Part shown: positions 34,705-43,662 of the stretch, one piece after another
Layout: the number at the start of each line of letters is the position of its first letter
Numbering within the stretch: the stretch's first letter is position 1
Assembly: GCA_041393965.1 (NCBI GenBank)
Contig: JAWKJB010000003.1
Location: 382,825-446,824, forward strand
Reading direction: 5' to 3'
Source: Acidimicrobiia bacterium
Lineage (GTDB): Bacteria; Actinomycetota; Acidimicrobiia; Spongiisociales; UBA5794
DNA length: 64,000 nt
The notes under the pieces: generated by a model
What the model was told of the DNA's origin: nothing
Seen by the model: the letters and a program-made list of their open reading frames with translations, nothing else
The model's database searches: none
Translations under genes and position numbers: made by a program

Positions 34705-35618
34705 ACCGCTTGTCCTGTCCGCCCGCGGGAAAGGAGCCATCCACCGGCTATCGCGACCAGCGCCCCGGCGATCTGGATCCACTCGACGGTCTCGTCGAGG
34801 ACCACGACCCCGAGCACGAGGGCGACAATCGGGATCAAATACGAGATGATCGAGGCGCGAACAGTTCCGAGCCTCCCAAATGCCGCGACCATCAGCGAAC
34901 GGGCGAATCCGGTCCCGACGACACCGAGGATCACGAGCGCCGCGATCGGCTTGACGGCAAGTGAGGAATCCCCGGCACCCACGATGCCGAACGGTGCGAG
35001 GGCGACGGCTGCGATGCTGAGGGTCCACAGGACGACCGCGTTGGCTCCGTAGCGCTGCTGCAACGGGGCGTAGAACACGGCCGCGACCGCATAGCCGATG
35101 GTCGCGGAGATAACCATGCCCACGCCCACGGCGCTTGCGGTGGACTCGCCAAGGGCGGGAAGGCCCAACAGAGCGATGCCGGTGAACCCGAGGGTGAGCC
35201 CTGCGACGCGGCCACCCGATGGCCTGGTTCGGGTCAGGAGCGCCGCGAGGACGGCCGCAAACACCGGGATGCCGCTCACGAGCATGCCGGTCAGCGACGA
35301 CGAGATCCGCTCCTCGGCCATGGCGAACAGCAGCGACGGACCGGCCTGCCCGACGAGTGCCGCAACGACCACACGGCTCCAATCACTTGGGGCCGGCAGG
35401 ATCCGGGCCGAACGGAACAACGCAATCGCGCCAGCGCCGAGGACGACCCGTGTGAACGCGATCACCCCGGGCGACAGCGAACGCAACGCGATGGAGATCC
35501 AGAGGAAAGCCGATCCGAAGATCAACGAGGTGAGTGCGATGTGTCCCCAGTCGAAGGGCCGAAACCCACCCGGCTGGGTGCCCTCGACCGATTCGCGCGC
35601 TGACCGTGCCTGCTCCAT
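34689..35618 (-). CDS. EamA/DMT-family membrane transporter
   Basis: About 309 residues with ten hydrophobic helices in two EamA repeats. The first begins HIALTSLIFGSAFLWISIAL; the second includes VGMVISATIGYAVAAVFYAP and ends with PIVALVLGVVVLDETVEWIQ, the EamA end pattern. These proteins export metabolites or amino acids; the substrate is unknown here. I start at ATG 35618 (MEQARS); an ATG at 35669 in the same frame would add 17 residues, and neither has a clear ribosome-binding site. Confidence 0.85.
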   Translation of the reverse strand: MEQARSARESVEGTQPGGFRPFDWGHIALTSLIFGSAFLWISIALRSLSPGVIAFTRVVLGAGAIALFRSARILPAPSDWSRVVVAALVGQAGPSLLFAMAEERISSSLTGMLVSGIPVFAAVLAALLTRTRPSGGRVAGLTLGFTGIALLGLPALGESTASAVGVGMVISATIGYAVAAVFYAPLQQRYGANAVVLWTLSIAAVALAPFGIVGAGDSSLAVKPIAALVILGVVGTGFARSLMVAAFGRLGTVRASIISYLIPIVALVLGVVVLDETVEWIQIAGALVAIAGGWLLSRGRTGQAVQSST

Positions 35619-35735
35619 CACATCAGGATGGCGAGTCGCGGTTCCTACCGTGTGAGCATGCGGCGCCATCGATGGAGGGATCCTGCGGTGCGGTAGGGTG
35701 CGCCCACTTCGAACAGGAAACTCGAACAGGAAACC

Positions 35736-36749
35736 ATGTCAGAGCTGTCCCTCTCGTTCCACCATCTCGTCGTGCCACTCCGTGCCGCGTTCACGAACGC
35801 AGCCACGACGATCACGGAACGACACATCGGCCTCGTCGAGCTGAGCGACGGCTCGAACACAGGATGGGGGGAGGCATCGCCGTATCCGAGCCTCGACCCA
35901 CCCATCGCGTCGCTGATCGCCGCCGCCGAATCCGGACGGGCGAGCCCGCTCCTTCACACGGCCGTGTCGCTCGCGAGAGCCGATCTCAGTGCACGGCAGG
36001 CAGCACAACCGCTCGGACGCCAGTTCGGGATCGAGCGCACGACGGTTCCGATCTGCCTGGCCGTTGGACACGGGGACATGGCAGTCGAGGATGTGAAGAC
36101 AGCGTCAAGTCGAGGCGTGACCCGGTTCAAGATCAAGGTCGCACCGGGACAGGTCGACCATGTCCGCGCCATCCGGGAGGCATTCCCAGACCATGTGATC
36201 GGCGTCGATGCCAACGGGTCGTTCGACGGAACCACGATCGAGCAACTCCTCGTCCTGCGCGAGGCAGACCTCGCCTTCATTGAACAGCCATGTGACCTAA
36301 CCGATCGGGCGCTTGTCGACCGGGTACACGCAAACATCGACGCTCCGGTGTTCGCTGACGAGTCGGTGAGGACCATCGCCGATGCGGCTGCCATCGCCGC
36401 CACGGACCACATCGACGGCCTTGTCCTCAAGCCCGCTCGTCTCGGCATCGTCGGGGCGGTCGACGCTGCCCGTGCGGCGTCACATGCCGGGAAGCGATGG
36501 CGGGCGTCGGGCCTGCTCGAATCCGGCATCGGACGCGCATACAGCAACCTGCTCGCGGCCCACCGGGATGCGTTCGTGTCCGATGTGGCACCAGCCGACT
36601 GGTTCCTCCAGCGCGATGTCGCCGCGGTGGGGGTGGTCGACGCATCGGTCGAGATTCCCGCCGGTCCCGGCATCGGCCTCGTTCCGGACGAGTCGGTGCT
36701 CGACCGCTTTCGGATCGGCGCCTACGACCTCAGGAACCTTCTCAATTGA
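35736..36749 (+). CDS. menC: Enolase-superfamily enzyme, probable o-succinylbenzoate synthase
   Basis: 337 residues in the muconate-lactonising subgroup. The catalytic KxK is in RFKIKVAPG, the metal ligands are D in VDANGSF, E in FIEQPCD and D in FADESVR, and the second catalytic Lys is in LVLKPARLG. The N-terminal capping domain has GWGEASPYPS. MenC dehydrates SHCHC to o-succinylbenzoate in menaquinone synthesis, and this sequence type (short capping domain, GLLESGIGRAY) fits it best. No other men gene is adjacent, so N-acylamino acid racemase or dipeptide epimerase activity remains possible. Convergent with the acyl-CoA dehydrogenase (eight-base overlap). Confidence 0.75.
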   Translation: MSELSLSFHHLVVPLRAAFTNAATTITERHIGLVELSDGSNTGWGEASPYPSLDPPIASLIAAAESGRASPLLHTAVSLARADLSARQAAQPLGRQFGIERTTVPICLAVGHGDMAVEDVKTASSRGVTRFKIKVAPGQVDHVRAIREAFPDHVIGVDANGSFDGTTIEQLLVLREADLAFIEQPCDLTDRALVDRVHANIDAPVFADESVRTIADAAAIAATDHIDGLVLKPARLGIVGAVDAARAASHAGKRWRASGLLESGIGRAYSNLLAAHRDAFVSDVAPADWFLQRDVAAVGVVDASVEIPAGPGIGLVPDESVLDRFRIGAYDLRNLLN

Positions 36750-37884
36750 CCGGTAGTCCAAGGCCTCTGCTGATGACGAGCCGCTGAACCTCGGAGGTCC
36801 CTTCCCCGATCTCAAGGATCTTGGCGTCGCGGTACTGTCGTGAGACAAGCGTTTCGTCGATGAAGCCCGCACCACCGAAGACCTGGGTCGCGTCCCTGGT
36901 CGCGCTGATCGCGGCCTCGGTGGCATAGAGCTTGGCGACAGCCGCCTCCTGTTTGAACGGCAGCCCGCTGTCCTTGAGCCACGCCGCGCGATACACGAGG
37001 AGCCTCGCGGCATCGGTCATGACTTCCATGTCGGCGCATTTGAACGCGATCGCCTGATACGAACCGATCGGCTTGCCCATCGACTCGCGCTCGTTCGCGT
37101 ACGCAACCGACTGTTCGAGACAGCATTGGAGCACCCCCACCGCCATCGCACCGAGCGCAATGCGTCCGTCGTCGAGGGTCGACAAGAACTGGTTGAAGCC
37201 CTTGCCGCGGTCCCCGAGCAGGTTCGTGGCCGGAACTCGACACTCGTCGAAGATGAGGCCATGGGTGTCAGAGGCACGCCACCCCATTTTCCGATACGGG
37301 GGTTCGACGATGAACCCCGGGGTGCCGGACGGAACGACGATCGCGGAGATCTCGTCGGGTCCGGTCCGTGCGGTGATCGTCACGAGGCTGGTCATGTCGG
37401 TCCCCGAGTTGGTGATGAAGGCCTTTGCGCCGTTGATCACCCATTGGTCCCCGTCGAGCTCCGCCCGTGTCGCGGTTGCGCCCGCATCGGAACCTGCGCC
37501 GGGCTCGGTCAGGCCGAACCCCGCAAGAGCTCTCCCCGCAACGAGGTCCGGCAGCCACCGCTCCTTGAGTTCAGGCGATCCGAACTCGTGGATCGGGTTG
37601 ATGCCGAGACCGACCCCTGCCTCGAGCGTGATCGCCATCGATTGATCGACACGGGCGAGCTCCTCGATCGCGATGCATAGGCTCGTGAAGTCCCCGCCTG
37701 CACCGCCCCATTCCCTGTCTGCGGTGATGCCGAAGAGCCCGAGGTCACCCATCTCTCTGACAACATCGATCGGAAAATAGTGGTCGCGGTCCCACGCCTC
37801 AGCATGGGGAGCGATCCTCGTCTCGGCGAAGTCGGAAACCATCGCCCGAAGGGCATCATGTTCGGCGGTAAGACTGAAATCCAT
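36742..37884 (-). CDS. Acyl-CoA dehydrogenase
   Basis: 380-residue FAD enzyme. ITADREWGGAGGDF and FGLTEPGAGSDAGAT in the N-terminal half and QVFGGAGFIDETLVSRQYRDAKILEIGEGTSEVQRL at the end, split here as QVFGGAGFI and RDAKILEIGEGTSE, are the acyl-CoA dehydrogenase signatures; the Glu of EGTS is the usual catalytic base. It forms a trans-2,3 double bond in acyl-CoA. ATG 37884 has GGGAG five bases upstream. It is the last gene of the iclR-ubiD-HAD-idi run (70-base gap from idi), so it might process the CoA ester that follows aryl carboxylation, but a general beta-oxidation role is equally possible. Confidence 0.92.
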   Translation of the reverse strand: MDFSLTAEHDALRAMVSDFAETRIAPHAEAWDRDHYFPIDVVREMGDLGLFGITADREWGGAGGDFTSLCIAIEELARVDQSMAITLEAGVGLGINPIHEFGSPELKERWLPDLVAGRALAGFGLTEPGAGSDAGATATRAELDGDQWVINGAKAFITNSGTDMTSLVTITARTGPDEISAIVVPSGTPGFIVEPPYRKMGWRASDTHGLIFDECRVPATNLLGDRGKGFNQFLSTLDDGRIALGAMAVGVLQCCLEQSVAYANERESMGKPIGSYQAIAFKCADMEVMTDAARLLVYRAAWLKDSGLPFKQEAAVAKLYATEAAISATRDATQVFGGAGFIDETLVSRQYRDAKILEIGEGTSEVQRLVISRGLGLPVN

Positions 37885-37954
37885 CGAAGCTCCCGTGGTC
37901 GCCGGCATGATACGACGGTCGGGTCCTTCGCTGCCGGGTGGACCACCTGTGTGA

Positions 37955-38518
37955 TCAGCCCGCAGAGGGATCGACGCGCGGCAGTGCCGTCCTGAGAACC
38001 GCCGCAAGCCACGGTGTGAACATCGCACCACAAAACGGTGCCAGATCGGCGGCATCGCAATCGAACCATCGGAGTTCCGCGATCTCTGCCGGGTCCGGCT
38101 CCGGGTCGTCGGTGAGCACCCCCGCAAAGACATGGTCGAGTTCCCATTCGGCGAACGCAGACTGTGGATCATCTGCTCGGTAGGTGAACGATCCGCACGG
38201 CACAAGGTCGGGTGAGGCGACCTCGAGCTCCTCCCGTACCCGACGCGCCGCCGCTTCCGCTGGCGCTTCACCCGGCATCGGGTGGGTGCAGCAGGCGTTC
38301 GACCACAGGCCGCCGAAGTGGTACTTGGTCGGCGCGCGCCGTTGGAGCAACACCGCACCGGTGGTATCGAACAAACAAACCGACACGGCGCGGTGCAGGA
38401 GCCCTGGTCCGGAGTGTGCGATGATCTTGTGCTCAACCCCGACATCGCGGTCCTCGGGGTCCACGAGCACGACCAGATCGCGATCAGTCGGCGAGGTCAC
38501 CTCTTCCCCGGTCGACAT
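37955..38518 (-). CDS. idi: Isopentenyl-diphosphate delta-isomerase, type I
   Basis: 187-residue Nudix-fold enzyme. HRAVSVCLFD, GGLWSNACCTHP (catalytic Cys) and RVREELEV, then EWELDHVFAG (catalytic Glu), match type I Idi. It interconverts IPP and DMAPP. It lies ten bases after the HAD gene in the ubiD operon. That position is notable because UbiX uses a dimethylallyl donor to build the prenylated FMN that UbiD needs, so the gene may serve cofactor supply as well as general isoprenoid synthesis. Confidence 0.95.
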   Translation of the reverse strand: MSTGEEVTSPTDRDLVVLVDPEDRDVGVEHKIIAHSGPGLLHRAVSVCLFDTTGAVLLQRRAPTKYHFGGLWSNACCTHPMPGEAPAEAAARRVREELEVASPDLVPCGSFTYRADDPQSAFAEWELDHVFAGVLTDDPEPDPAEIAELRWFDCDAADLAPFCGAMFTPWLAAVLRTALPRVDPSAG

Positions 38519-38528
38519 GAGCCGGAGC

Positions 38529-39371
38529 TCACCCGTGTTCGTCGAGCCACGGGATCAGGTCGGCGATGCTCTCAAGCACGGTGTGGGGCCGCTCCGCCTC
38601 GGACACGCCGTCGAGGTCGGTGGCCTTCGCCGTGCCGGTGAGGACCAACACCGTGTGCATCCCGGCGTTGCGACCCATCGCGATATCCGTTGCGATCTGG
38701 TCGCCGATAACAAGGCCCTGTTCGGGAGGCACGCCGAGGACCCGTGCCGCCATCTTCCCAGACCACGGGGAGGGCTTTCCGGTCACGATCGGTTCCTGGC
38801 CGGTGGCGTAGGCCACCGCTTTGACCATGGCCCCTGTCCCTGGAGCAAAGCCGCCCGCAACCGGGAGTCGCGGGTCGTAGTTCGTTGCGAAGAACTCGGC
38901 TCCTCCCCAGATCGCTTGGCACACCGCGTTGAGCCGTTGCGGATCGAAGTTCGAATCTCGTCCCATCACGACCGCATCGACCGGCTCCGTCGAGTCGAAA
39001 CCGACGAAGTTGAGGTTCCGTTCCGTGAGGGCTTCGAGCAGGCCGGGGTCGCCGACCCCGAGGATCCGACTCGTTGCGTGCAGTTCCGCCATCACCTCCG
39101 CTGCGACGATGGCCGATGTCACGATCTCGGAGCGCTCGGCGGGAATCCCCATGTCTCCGAGTCGCTCGATCCATGTCCCAACCGTCATCGAGTTGTCGTT
39201 CGTGAAGAACGCGAACGGCACGCTCCGATTGCGGAGTTGGGCAAGGGTCTCGAGGGCGCCAGGAAGAACCTGGCGCCCCCGAGCGACGGTGCCGTCGATG
39301 TCGAAGATGATGCCTTCAATGCGTCCGTTCGAAGCGTTCGGTCGCGGGTTGTCGTCAGACGACTCGCTCAT
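38529..39371 (-). CDS. HAD-superfamily (class IIA, NagD-like) phosphatase
   Basis: 280 residues. Motif I IIFDIDGTVARG (nucleophile Asp), motif II FFTNDNS, motif III Lys in VTGKPSPWS and motif IV VIGDQIATDIAMGRNAG, with the C2 cap typical of NagD/4-nitrophenylphosphatase proteins. It overlaps ubiD by four bases, so the two are coupled. In Thauera phenol carboxylation the delta subunit of phenylphosphate carboxylase is a HAD-type hydrolase; this protein has the larger NagD-type form but could fill the same place, releasing phosphate from an aryl phosphate. That role is an inference from context. Confidence 0.88.
   Translation of the reverse strand: MSESSDDNPRPNASNGRIEGIIFDIDGTVARGRQVLPGALETLAQLRNRSVPFAFFTNDNSMTVGTWIERLGDMGIPAERSEIVTSAIVAAEVMAELHATSRILGVGDPGLLEALTERNLNFVGFDSTEPVDAVVMGRDSNFDPQRLNAVCQAIWGGAEFFATNYDPRLPVAGGFAPGTGAMVKAVAYATGQEPIVTGKPSPWSGKMAARVLGVPPEQGLVIGDQIATDIAMGRNAGMHTVLVLTGTAKATDLDGVSEAERPHTVLESIADLIPWLDEHG
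39249..39283. repeat. Long hairpin inside the HAD coding region
   Basis: Left arm 39249-39263 (CTCGAGGGCGCCAGG) and right arm 39269-39283 are inverted copies with one mismatch around a five-base loop AAGAA. It lies entirely in the HAD gene, about 90 bases from its 5' end. A 15-pair stem is well beyond chance for this length; it could be a structured mRNA element or simply codon coincidence in GC-rich DNA. Confidence 0.7.
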
Positions 39372-40795
39372 CCGAAGTACTCGTCCCAGTGCTCCTTGAC
39401 ATGGGCTGCCATGTCGTCGTCGAGGAAGATTCTCGCCGGGCGCTCGTCATCGCCCCACTCGTACGGCGTTGTGCAGTCGATGATGACACGAGAGGTCATG
39501 AATCGATCCGAACGCGGGAGCGACGGGTCAAGCGGCGTCGAGCGGCCCCGACGCAGGATCTGGGTCCCGAACTCGGGCTGATACTTGAAGCTGAGGGCGT
39601 ACATCACCTGATCCATGTTCTCGACATCGATGTCGTCGTCGACGAGGATCACCGTCTTCAATCCGTAGTTTCCTGTCGTCGATGCGAACGCAGCGAGCCC
39701 GACTTGGGTCGAGTGGCCGTGATACATCGGTTTCATCGAGATGATGGCGAGCATCCGGCCTGCGGACGCTGGTGGACCGTACACGGCCGTGATACCGGGG
39801 ATCTGCATCCGTCGCAGGTCGTTCCACAGCGAAGCGGTCCGGTTGACGCTCATCACCATGTGGGTGTCGGTGGTTGGCCGTCCGACCGTCGTCGACCACA
39901 GGATCGGATCGTTGCGGTGGGTGATGGCCTTGACGCGGATGAAGTACTGCTCCTCGTCGCCCTTTCCCGAGTAGTGACCGGTGTATTCACCGAACGGGCC
40001 CTCGCTGCGGACCTCGCCGGGGACGATCTCGCCTTCGACAACCCACTCGGCGCTTGCGGGCACCAGCAGGTCAGAGGTCTCGGCCTTGACCACCTCGACG
40101 GGCGATCCACGAAGGGCGCCAGCGACATCGTATTCGCTCTCTTCGAGACCGAAGAGGGTGCTCCCACACAGGAACAGGGTCGGGTCAGCGCCCGACACAT
40201 AGGCAACCGGCATCGGGATACCGGCCTCCTGGTAGTCGCGGAAGTCGATCTCGCCGTCCTTGGCCTTGATCATGTAGATGCACAGTTCCTGGCTGTCGCC
40301 AACCATCGCCCGGTAGGTCCCAAGATTCAGGCGTCCCGTCTTGAGGTTCCGGGTGATGAGATAACCAGCGGTGCCGAAGTAGCGGCCACCGTCTCCCGGG
40401 TAGAACCACGGTGAGGGGATCTTGAGGATATCTGCGTCATCGCCGAGGAGGATGTTCTCCTTCGTCGGGCCCGTATCCAACTCCTTGGGCGGAACGAGGT
40501 TTCCGTGGATCCGATCAACCCACTCCTGGGAGAGGTTCATCAGGCTTGTGTCCTGTGGCATGTCGAGGGAGATGGCGAGACGCTCACGCGCCGTCAAGGC
40601 GCTCGTGAAGACGCGCTTGCCCGGGTAGTCCTTCACATTGTTGAAGAGAAGCGCGGAACCGCCCCCCTGTCGTTCCTCGTTCAGCTTCGCGACATGGCTC
40701 AGCTCGAGGTTCCAGTCGACCTCGCGGTCGATCGTATGGAGTTGTCCCTCGGCATCGAGTCGCTCGATGAATGATCGCAAGTCGTCAAATGGCAT
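39368..40795 (-). CDS. UbiD-family prenylated-FMN (de)carboxylase
   Basis: 475 residues. VRSEGPFGEYTGHYSGKG is the UbiD signature with catalytic acidic residues; GGSALLFNNVKDYPG, LNLGTYRAMVGDSQELCIYM and GLKTVILVDDDIDVENMDQV are further family blocks. UbiD enzymes use prFMN to decarboxylate or carboxylate aromatic and unsaturated acids. Next to phenylphosphate-synthase-like subunits, an aryl-carboxylase role like PpcA/PpcB is likely. ATG 40795 has AGGAG seven bases upstream; an extension to 40834 exists but lacks support. It is 35 bases after iclR and overlaps the HAD gene. Confidence 0.93.
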   Translation of the reverse strand: MPFDDLRSFIERLDAEGQLHTIDREVDWNLELSHVAKLNEERQGGGSALLFNNVKDYPGKRVFTSALTARERLAISLDMPQDTSLMNLSQEWVDRIHGNLVPPKELDTGPTKENILLGDDADILKIPSPWFYPGDGGRYFGTAGYLITRNLKTGRLNLGTYRAMVGDSQELCIYMIKAKDGEIDFRDYQEAGIPMPVAYVSGADPTLFLCGSTLFGLEESEYDVAGALRGSPVEVVKAETSDLLVPASAEWVVEGEIVPGEVRSEGPFGEYTGHYSGKGDEEQYFIRVKAITHRNDPILWSTTVGRPTTDTHMVMSVNRTASLWNDLRRMQIPGITAVYGPPASAGRMLAIISMKPMYHGHSTQVGLAAFASTTGNYGLKTVILVDDDIDVENMDQVMYALSFKYQPEFGTQILRRGRSTPLDPSLPRSDRFMTSRVIIDCTTPYEWGDDERPARIFLDDDMAAHVKEHWDEYFG

Positions 40796-40830
40796 GTGTC
40801 GTCTCCTTTCGGCGCGCCGAATCGTCGCGC

Positions 40831-41631
40831 TCACTCGCTGGCTGGTTTCGTGCCCTCAGTCCTTTCTTGTTCCGTATCGTCCGCTCCGAGCTGCTCTGAG
40901 ATGGCCTTCGATGCTGCGAGCGCTGCCTTGATGGCAAGCTCGCCTGGTTGATCGCCGCTGCGCGAGGTGAATCCCACGATCGTCAGCGCAGCGACGACGC
41001 CGTCGATCCCCATGAGTGGCACCGACACGGCCCGCACACCGAGGAGGTACTCCTCGGTGTCGTCGACCGCGTAGCCGCGTTCACGCACGAGGGCCAACTC
41101 GGCCTTGTACTCGTTCGGATCCGTGATCGAGGCAGGCGTGAATGCCTCCAGACCATGCGTCGCGATGAGCTCGTCGACTCGTGCCTCGGGAAGCCAAGCG
41201 AGGAACACCCGACCGAACGAACCAGCCGAAAACGGGATCCTCTGGCCAATCGCCGCCGACACATGGAGGCTTCCGACGGGATCCACCTTGTCGATGATCG
41301 TCAGCTGATCGTGGTGGAAGGTCCCGAGAAGCACCGACTTGCGCAGCTCCCTCACGATTGACTCCATGTACGGCGTCGCGATCCGACGCACATCGGTCTG
41401 CTCGTGGGCGAGGAACCCGAGCCGGATGAGCGCCGGTCCGAGGCGATACCGAAGCGTGTGCTCGTCCCTTGTCAGAAATCGGTGCTCTGCAAGGGTCTGG
41501 AGGATCCCGAACGCGGTGCTCTTGTTGAGTCCCAACAACCCGACCAGTTCGGTGAGGCTGTACTCGTCCTCATGCTCGAACGCCCGCATGATCTGGATCG
41601 CGCGCTCGACCGCCGAGACCGTTGCTACCAC
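40831..41631 (-). CDS. IclR-family transcriptional regulator
   Basis: 266 residues: N-terminal winged helix (VSAVERAIQIMRAFEHEDEY, LLGLNKSTAFGILQTLAEH) and the C-terminal IclR effector domain (GRVFLAWLPEARVDELIATHGLEAFTP, then RERGYAVDDTEEYLLGVRAVSVP). IclR proteins control aromatic and acetate catabolism through small ligands. It is the first gene of the ubiD operon and has a candidate operator 55 bases upstream (41686-41724) whose twin precedes the phenylphosphate-synthase-like genes, so it probably controls both units and itself. Confidence 0.93.
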   Translation of the reverse strand: MVATVSAVERAIQIMRAFEHEDEYSLTELVGLLGLNKSTAFGILQTLAEHRFLTRDEHTLRYRLGPALIRLGFLAHEQTDVRRIATPYMESIVRELRKSVLLGTFHHDQLTIIDKVDPVGSLHVSAAIGQRIPFSAGSFGRVFLAWLPEARVDELIATHGLEAFTPASITDPNEYKAELALVRERGYAVDDTEEYLLGVRAVSVPLMGIDGVVAALTIVGFTSRSGDQPGELAIKAALAASKAISEQLGADDTEQERTEGTKPASE

Positions 41632-41685
41632 GGCCGCCGCCTTCGGCGATCGAGGATGATGGAGGCGGGGGAGCCGATCTGATTC

Positions 41686-41724
41686 GTTCGCGTCATAGAA
41701 CCCTGTTCTAGTTACAGAACCGTA
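41686..41724 (-). promoter_or_regulatory. Candidate IclR operator A, upstream of iclR-ubiD
   Basis: On the + strand the 39-base block starts GTTCGCGTCATAGAACC and ends TACAGAACCGTA. It contains the inverted pair GTTCT-AGTTAC-AGAAC (41705-41720) and two copies of AGAACC. The same block, with about six differences confined to the spacers, is found at 44938-44976 before the second transcription unit. Duplicated non-coding conservation next to a regulator gene strongly suggests a binding site; that IclR binds it is an inference. Confidence 0.75.
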
Positions 41725-41763
41725 CCGTATCGGCTCACCACCGTCAAATCGGACCGTTGATCG

Positions 41764-43584
41764 TCAATCGAGGATCTTGACGGTCCCTGCAGAGCCGTCG
41801 ACGGCAAGGCGCTGTCCCGTTGTGATCCGTTGGGTCGCGAAGCCCGTTCCGACCACCGCAGGGACGCCGTACTCCCGGCAGACGATCGATGCATGGGACA
41901 TCATCCCGCCGATGTCGGTCACGGCCGCTGCGATCTTGGAGAACACCGGACCCCAGCTCGGGTTGGTGATCGGGCAGACGAGGATCTCGCCGTCCTGCAC
42001 CGCACCGAGATCGTCGGCGTTGAGAATCACCCGCGCCACACCTTCGACCGAGCCGGGGGACCCGGCGAAGCCCGTGAGGTCGAACTCGGCGTCGGCTCCA
42101 CCCTCGAGGCCGAGCCAGTTCTGGATCGAGTCCGTCGTGATACCCCACAGCATGATCGTGAACGGCTCCGTGACGACCTCCGGCGGCTCGCCGAGCGCAG
42201 GGAGTGGCTTCCACTGGGCCAACTTCGCAAACAACTCCTTGCGCCGTGCGACTTCCTTCGGCCAGTAACCGGGCCCCCTCGCCGGTGTCCCGACCCCCCA
42301 GGACCCGAGGAGGTCGTACAAAGCCGCCTGGACCTCGAAGCGGTGCAGGTAGAACATGTCGTCGACTTCCTCGAAGAAGCCAGCATCGACGAAGATCTCA
42401 CCGAACTCACGCATCTTGTTCCAGAACACCGCGTGATGCCAGTGCTCGACATAGAAGTTGTGGTCCTCGATGAACGGGAACACGGTCCGTGCAAGCCCGA
42501 GCTGCTCGTTGAAGTTCTTGAGATCGTCACCGTCGAGCAGGGATGCATACTCGTTGGACAGGCGATCCCGCTCCGCGATGACATCGTCCATGGGCCGCTC
42601 GATGCTCTCACCGGCTTCGATCTTGCGGATGTAGTCGGCGATTCCCGTGAAGGGAAAGGTCTGGTCGTTGATCCATGTCTTGTGATGGTGGTAGAACCCG
42701 GAGCCGGTCGAGAAGTAGAACCACGGGTCCTTGACTTTCTCAAGTTCAGCGATCCAGCGCTGGCCGGCATCGGACTCTTCGAGCACTTCGATGGCTGCGG
42801 CGGGATCGTCTGCGTCCTTGAGGGCATCCCCAACGCCGAGTTCAACGGCCTTCTTCGCGAGCTTCTTCAGTTCGGCGTCCGGCCGGAACAACAGCACATC
42901 GATGCCAGCAACCATCTGGGCGACGACCTGGTCCGGGATGTCGGGGAACAGCTGTTTGCAGAACCCGAAGTAGGTCAGGTACGCCGCATAGCCGAGGTTC
43001 AAGAACTCGAAGTGGAGATGCCAGATCTTGTGCATGTTCTCGATGACACGGTTGTACGCGACCAGCAGGTCGTACGCCGAGGTCAGCCCGCGGCCCGATT
43101 GAACGACCTCGAGATCCTCCATCTCAGGGAGCGGCTTGACCTCGACGGCCTTGAGCTCTTCGATCGTCTCGCGCGCCTTGTCCTGCCACTTCGCATACAG
43201 CTCGTCCCAGTGCTCGTAGTAGTACCCGGCGCGCTCCATGAAGTGTGCGACACGCTCGCCCACCACCGCTTCGTCCATGATCGCATTTGCGCTGATGTAC
43301 AGCCTTCCGTTGAGTACCCGATGGTCGATGCCGAGTGCGGGCGGCACGATGTAGACCCTGCTGTTCATCTCCCCGAGGGCAACCCACCAGCTCTCCGAGG
43401 TGATCGTGTCGAACGGATACAGAACCTCGGGATGATGCATACCGTCGAAGAACCAGAACTTCGACTCGTCGAACTCCCTGCGCTCTTCGCTGAACAGGTA
43501 GTAGTAGGGATACAGGTCCTCCCATCCCTCGCAACCCTCCGGCGTCGGGACCTCGAATGGGTTCGGGAATCGTGTCTCGGTCAT
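41764..43584 (-). CDS. Phenylphosphate synthase alpha-like subunit (phospho-His PEP-synthase domain)
   Basis: 606 residues. The C-terminus has FAGSPGSVEGVARVILNADD and GGMMSHASIVCREYGVPAVVGTG, the swivelling domain whose His564 would carry the phosphoryl group. The long N-terminal part (PYYYLFSEERREFDESKFWF, HHPEVLYPFDTI, LGIDHRVLNGRLYIS, HFEFLNLGYAAYLTYF) is unlike PEP synthase itself but corresponds to PpsA of Thauera aromatica phenol degradation (about 607 residues, phospho-His near 569). There it transfers the beta-phosphoryl of ATP to phenol. ATG 43584 follows GGGAAGAG. The actual aryl substrate here is not known. Confidence 0.85.
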   Translation of the reverse strand: MTETRFPNPFEVPTPEGCEGWEDLYPYYYLFSEERREFDESKFWFFDGMHHPEVLYPFDTITSESWWVALGEMNSRVYIVPPALGIDHRVLNGRLYISANAIMDEAVVGERVAHFMERAGYYYEHWDELYAKWQDKARETIEELKAVEVKPLPEMEDLEVVQSGRGLTSAYDLLVAYNRVIENMHKIWHLHFEFLNLGYAAYLTYFGFCKQLFPDIPDQVVAQMVAGIDVLLFRPDAELKKLAKKAVELGVGDALKDADDPAAAIEVLEESDAGQRWIAELEKVKDPWFYFSTGSGFYHHHKTWINDQTFPFTGIADYIRKIEAGESIERPMDDVIAERDRLSNEYASLLDGDDLKNFNEQLGLARTVFPFIEDHNFYVEHWHHAVFWNKMREFGEIFVDAGFFEEVDDMFYLHRFEVQAALYDLLGSWGVGTPARGPGYWPKEVARRKELFAKLAQWKPLPALGEPPEVVTEPFTIMLWGITTDSIQNWLGLEGGADAEFDLTGFAGSPGSVEGVARVILNADDLGAVQDGEILVCPITNPSWGPVFSKIAAAVTDIGGMMSHASIVCREYGVPAVVGTGFATQRITTGQRLAVDGSAGTVKILD

Positions 43585-43662
43585 GCGTGCTCTTCCCATC
43601 TCGCCGTAGCCGGCGCTCGTGTCCGATCCTCTTGCTTCCGGTGCGCTGATCGCACCCCTGTC

